Part shown: positions 5,602 through 7,408 of the stretch, piece after piece
Layout of the letters: the number at the start of each line of letters is the position of its first letter
How positions within the stretch are numbered: the stretch's first letter is position 1
Source of the DNA: Oscillospiraceae bacterium
GTDB lineage: Bacteria > Bacillota_A > Clostridia > Oscillospirales > Oscillospiraceae
Direction of reading: 5' to 3'
Assembly: GCA_902789835.1 (NCBI GenBank)
Contig: CADAPN010000092.1
Location: 1 to 7,408 of the forward strand
Length of the DNA stretch: 7,408 nucleotides
Translations under genes and position numbers: made by a program
The notes under the pieces: generated by a model
The model's database searches: none
The model's input: the letters and a program-made list of their open reading frames with translations, nothing else
Told to the model about the DNA's origin: nothing

Positions 5602-5805
5602 ATGGAAAACTCAAAACTGAACCGAATCAACGAGCTGGCGAAACTGGCCAGAGAGCGGGAGCTGACGCCGGAAGAACTTCGCGAACGGGACGCATTGCGG
5701 AAGGAATACATCGCCGAATGGCGGCGTGGCGCAGAGCAGGTGCTGGAAAACACCTATATCGTCACGCCCGACGGAAAGAAGCAGAAGCTCCGGAAACGGT
5801 CCTGA
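5602..5805 (+). CDS. ynzC: YnzC/DUF896 family protein
   Basis: A 67-aa protein of the DUF896 (YnzC) family, widespread in Bacillota. The diagnostic N-terminal helix pair is clear: [KR]INELA.LA (residues 8-16), then LTPEE..E (21-28) and LR.EY (32-36). The tail is charged with I.TPDGK (53-59). The fold is a small helical hairpin; the biochemical role is unknown. In B. subtilis ynzC is in the SOS-controlled yneA operon next to a cell-division inhibitor, but no division inhibitor or LexA box is seen here. GGAG lies 5 nt before the ATG at 5602; an in-frame GTG at 5566 lies within the leader hairpin and lacks the family alignment. It is the first gene of a unit with proC, which starts 37 nt after its stop. 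Confidence 0.92.
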   Translation: MENSKLNRINELAKLARERELTPEELRERDALRKEYIAEWRRGAEQVLENTYIVTPDGKKQKLRKRS

Positions 5806-5842
5806 GCCTTTGCTTTTCAGACGGAATGAGGGAGAATTCAGA

Positions 5843-6622
5843 ATGAAACTGGCATTTATCGGAACGGGAAACATGGGCGGCGCCCTGGCCAGGGCCGCCG
5901 CGCTGGAAAAGGACAACGAGCTGCTGCTGGTGAACCGGCATCCGGAAAAGGCGGAAAAGCTCCGGGAAGAGATCGGCGGGATCGTTACGGACCATGCCGG
6001 AGCCGCCGCAGAGGCGGACCTGCTCTTTATCGGGGTGAAACCGGTGGTGCTCCCGGACCTCTGCGAAACACTGCGGCCGCTGCTGCAGAAGAGAGAGGAG
6101 CGCCTTGTCGTCGTGTCGATGGCGGCCGGGGTCCCGATCCGGAAACTGCAGGAGGAGCTGGGAGAGAATCTCCCGATAATCCGGATTATGCCGAACACCC
6201 CGGTGGCGGTGGGCGAAGGGATGATCCTCTACAGCTGCAGCGGGGAGGTGCTTGAGGAAGAGCGGGAGTGCTTTTTGCAGGCCATGCGCCATGCAGGCCG
6301 CTTTATGAAAATCGAAGAGCGGCTGATGGAGGCGGGGATGGCGGTCTCCGGCTGCGGACCGGCCTATGTGGATCTGTTTGTGGAGGCCCTGGCGGACGCG
6401 GCGGTGGCCTGCGGACTTCCCCGGAAGGACGCAATCCTTCTCTCGGCGCAGATGGTGCTGGGCTCGGCGAAGCTGATCCTCGAGAGCGGCAGGCATCCCG
6501 GCGAACTGAAGGACGCGGTCTGCTCTCCCGGCGGAACGACCATTCAGGGGGTGCGCGCGCTGGAGGCCAGAGCCTTCCGCTCGGCAGTTTTTGAAGCGGT
6601 CATGGCCGCCCATGACGCGTAA
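5843..6622 (+). CDS. proC: Pyrroline-5-carboxylate reductase
   Basis: A 259-aa cytoplasmic enzyme that reduces delta1-pyrroline-5-carboxylate to L-proline with NAD(P)H, the last step of proline synthesis. Rossmann domain: GTGNMGGA (7-14), NRHPEK (31-36, cofactor specificity loop), GVKP (64-67), SMAAG (92-96). The MPNTP motif is at 116-120. The C-terminal all-helical dimerisation domain has SGCGPAY (169-175) with EALADAA following, and SPGGTT (228-233), the substrate-binding signature of the family. Length is normal (family about 260-280), and no key residue is missing. The ATG was chosen for GAGGGAG 8 nt upstream and the exact family start MKLAFIGTGNMG; the open frame to the left runs inside ynzC in another frame. 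No proA or proB lies nearby, so P5C may come from arginine or ornithine degradation or from genes elsewhere. Confidence 0.97.
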   Translation: MKLAFIGTGNMGGALARAAALEKDNELLLVNRHPEKAEKLREEIGGIVTDHAGAAAEADLLFIGVKPVVLPDLCETLRPLLQKREERLVVVSMAAGVPIRKLQEELGENLPIIRIMPNTPVAVGEGMILYSCSGEVLEEERECFLQAMRHAGRFMKIEERLMEAGMAVSGCGPAYVDLFVEALADAAVACGLPRKDAILLSAQMVLGSAKLILESGRHPGELKDAVCSPGGTTIQGVRALEARAFRSAVFEAVMAAHDA

Positions 6623-6680
6623 GCCCCAGAGAACCGGAGCGCGCAGAGCGGAAGAATCGCATCAGATAGAAGATCGGGAC

Positions 6681-6740
6681 AAAAGAAAACTCGCAGACAT
6701 GAGGTGAGATGTTCACCGGTTCTGCGAGTTTTGTTTTTTC
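6681..6740. terminator. Bidirectional terminator between proC and the phosphatase-like gene
   Basis: A perfect 12-bp stem is formed by AAAACTCGCAGA (6686-6697) and TCTGCGAGTTTT (6721-6732), with an inner hairpin GGTGA (6703-6707) and TCACC (6713-6717). A T-rich tract follows on both strands: TTTTGTTTTTT on the plus strand, and CTTTTGTCCC on the minus strand after the stem. The stop codon of the convergent gene (6739-6741) directly abuts the plus-strand T run. Confidence 0.92.
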
Positions 6741-7371
6741 AGCCCTTCCGGCGCATGGCCTTGTCCCGGCCGACGCCGCAGCCGGGATTGGAGAGAAAAC
6801 AGTTGTGCTGGCAGCCGCCGCAGTGCTCGTCCTTCCGGGAGACGACAATCTTCTCCAGCGGCTGGAAACGGAAGAGGCCGCCGCGCTGCACCACATAGTT
6901 GTGAACGCGAAAGCGGTCAAGAAGCTCGGCAAGGAAAATCGGATAGACAATCAGAAGAGAATCGGTACCGGTCTCCTCCAGCTTCCGAATCAGCGCATCG
7001 GCGCGGGCGGCAACAGCCTCCCGGGACTCCGGCTGGCGCGGGTCCCCGGACTTGCGCTGGGCCGCGGCCTTCCGGAGCCATTTTTCCGCAGGAAGCGGAC
7101 GATCCGAATCCGAGAAGGAGCGGACGGAGATCTCGTTCAGAAGCGGTTCGACATGAAGCTCGCACGGCTCGAGAATCTGCTCGGCCGTGGAACGGGCAAG
7201 CAAACCCTCTCCGATCCAGACGACCCGGCCTCCCGGCAAGATCCGGCGTTCGGAAGGGGCTTGGGCCGCGGACCGGATTACGGCCTCTGCCGCGGCATCA
7301 AAGGCAGCGGAGGTATAGCTCCCCTCCAGAGGGGAGAGGGGTTTTCCGGTACAAAGAATCAGCATACTCAT
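6739..7371 (-). CDS. Degenerate histidine-phosphatase-fold protein with Cys4 tail
   Basis: A 210-aa protein with the layout of the phosphoglycerate-mutase-like histidine phosphatase superfamily but without its catalytic residues. Family landmarks visible: MLILCTGKP at 3-11, where active enzymes have the RHGET motif; AR.TAE at 59-64 (the second conserved Arg, R60); LNEI at 78-81; PES.E...RA at 114-123; and LLIVYP at 139-144, where active enzymes have a VSHG motif. Both catalytic histidines (RHG and SHG) are replaced. The C-terminus adds C184, C187, C191 and C198 (CGGCQHNCFLSNPGC), a pattern suited to a metal or Fe-S site. The assignment is by fold-pattern inference. AGGTG lies 5 nt before the ATG, which overlaps the stop of the gene to the right (ATGA). 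Confidence 0.7.
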   Translation of the reverse strand: MSMLILCTGKPLSPLEGSYTSAAFDAAAEAVIRSAAQAPSERRILPGGRVVWIGEGLLARSTAEQILEPCELHVEPLLNEISVRSFSDSDRPLPAEKWLRKAAAQRKSGDPRQPESREAVAARADALIRKLEETGTDSLLIVYPIFLAELLDRFRVHNYVVQRGGLFRFQPLEKIVVSRKDEHCGGCQHNCFLSNPGCGVGRDKAMRRKG

Positions 7372-7408
7372 TTCGGCACCTGCTCTCGTTGCTTTTTGCC
7401 AAAATAGC
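7368..7408 (-). CDS. C-terminal end of a gene entering from the right edge
   Basis: The last 12 codons read YFGKKQREQVPK and then TGA, and the TGA overlaps the ATG of the phosphatase-like gene (7368-7371). A 4-bp overlap of this kind is typical of operon partners, and the basic, hydrophilic tail is plausible as a protein end. Too little is visible to name it. Confidence 0.5.
   Translation of the reverse strand, partial: YFGKKQREQVPK

Noticed and set aside
6268..6594. A 108-codon plus-strand frame inside proC
   Set aside because: It is a Gly/Arg-rich out-of-frame shadow of proC.

Overview
The window looks like chromosomal DNA from a low-to-moderate GC-shifted member of the Bacillota, most likely class Clostridia. 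This rests on a YnzC/DUF896 protein, strong AGGAGG-type ribosome binding sites before nearly every gene, consensus -35/-10 promoters, a BspA-type leucine-rich-repeat secreted protein and a two-subunit aconitase X. Coding regions are GC-rich and the intergenic regions are markedly AT-rich. No tRNA, rRNA, CRISPR array, insertion sequence or phage gene was seen.

Layout from left to right. At 1-8 the first codons of a leftward gene run off the edge, preceded by its own RBS and a TATAAT promoter. At 160-1940 lies a leftward two-gene operon for aconitase X (large subunit, then swivel small subunit, ATGA overlap), closed by a terminator. At 2082-2602 is a compact leftward operon of two tiny genes, a CxxC/CxxC zinc-ribbon protein (60 aa) and an unrecognised 56-aa protein, with a clear promoter and terminator. 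At 2789-3064 is a single leftward 58-aa Cys4 protein with its own promoter and terminator. At 3093-5428 is a leftward 726-aa secreted leucine-rich-repeat protein built from a 190-residue supermodule repeated three times plus a partial fourth copy. Rightward from a divergent promoter at about 5490 comes ynzC (DUF896) and then proC (pyrroline-5-carboxylate reductase). A bidirectional terminator separates proC from a convergent leftward gene at 6739-7371, a degenerate histidine-phosphatase-fold protein with a Cys4 tail. That gene overlaps by ATGA the end of another gene that enters from the right edge.

How the genes work together. Most units are independent and carry their own promoters and terminators. 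The possible functional thread is proline and hydroxyproline chemistry: bacterial aconitase X can dehydrate cis-3-hydroxy-L-proline and proC makes proline. The two are about 4 kb apart in opposite transcription units, so this link is only an inference. The most unusual items are the strict 190-residue higher-order repeat of the surface protein, the apparently catalytically dead phosphatase with a cysteine tail, and the three small genes (two of them Cys4 proteins) packed between aconitase X and the repeat protein.
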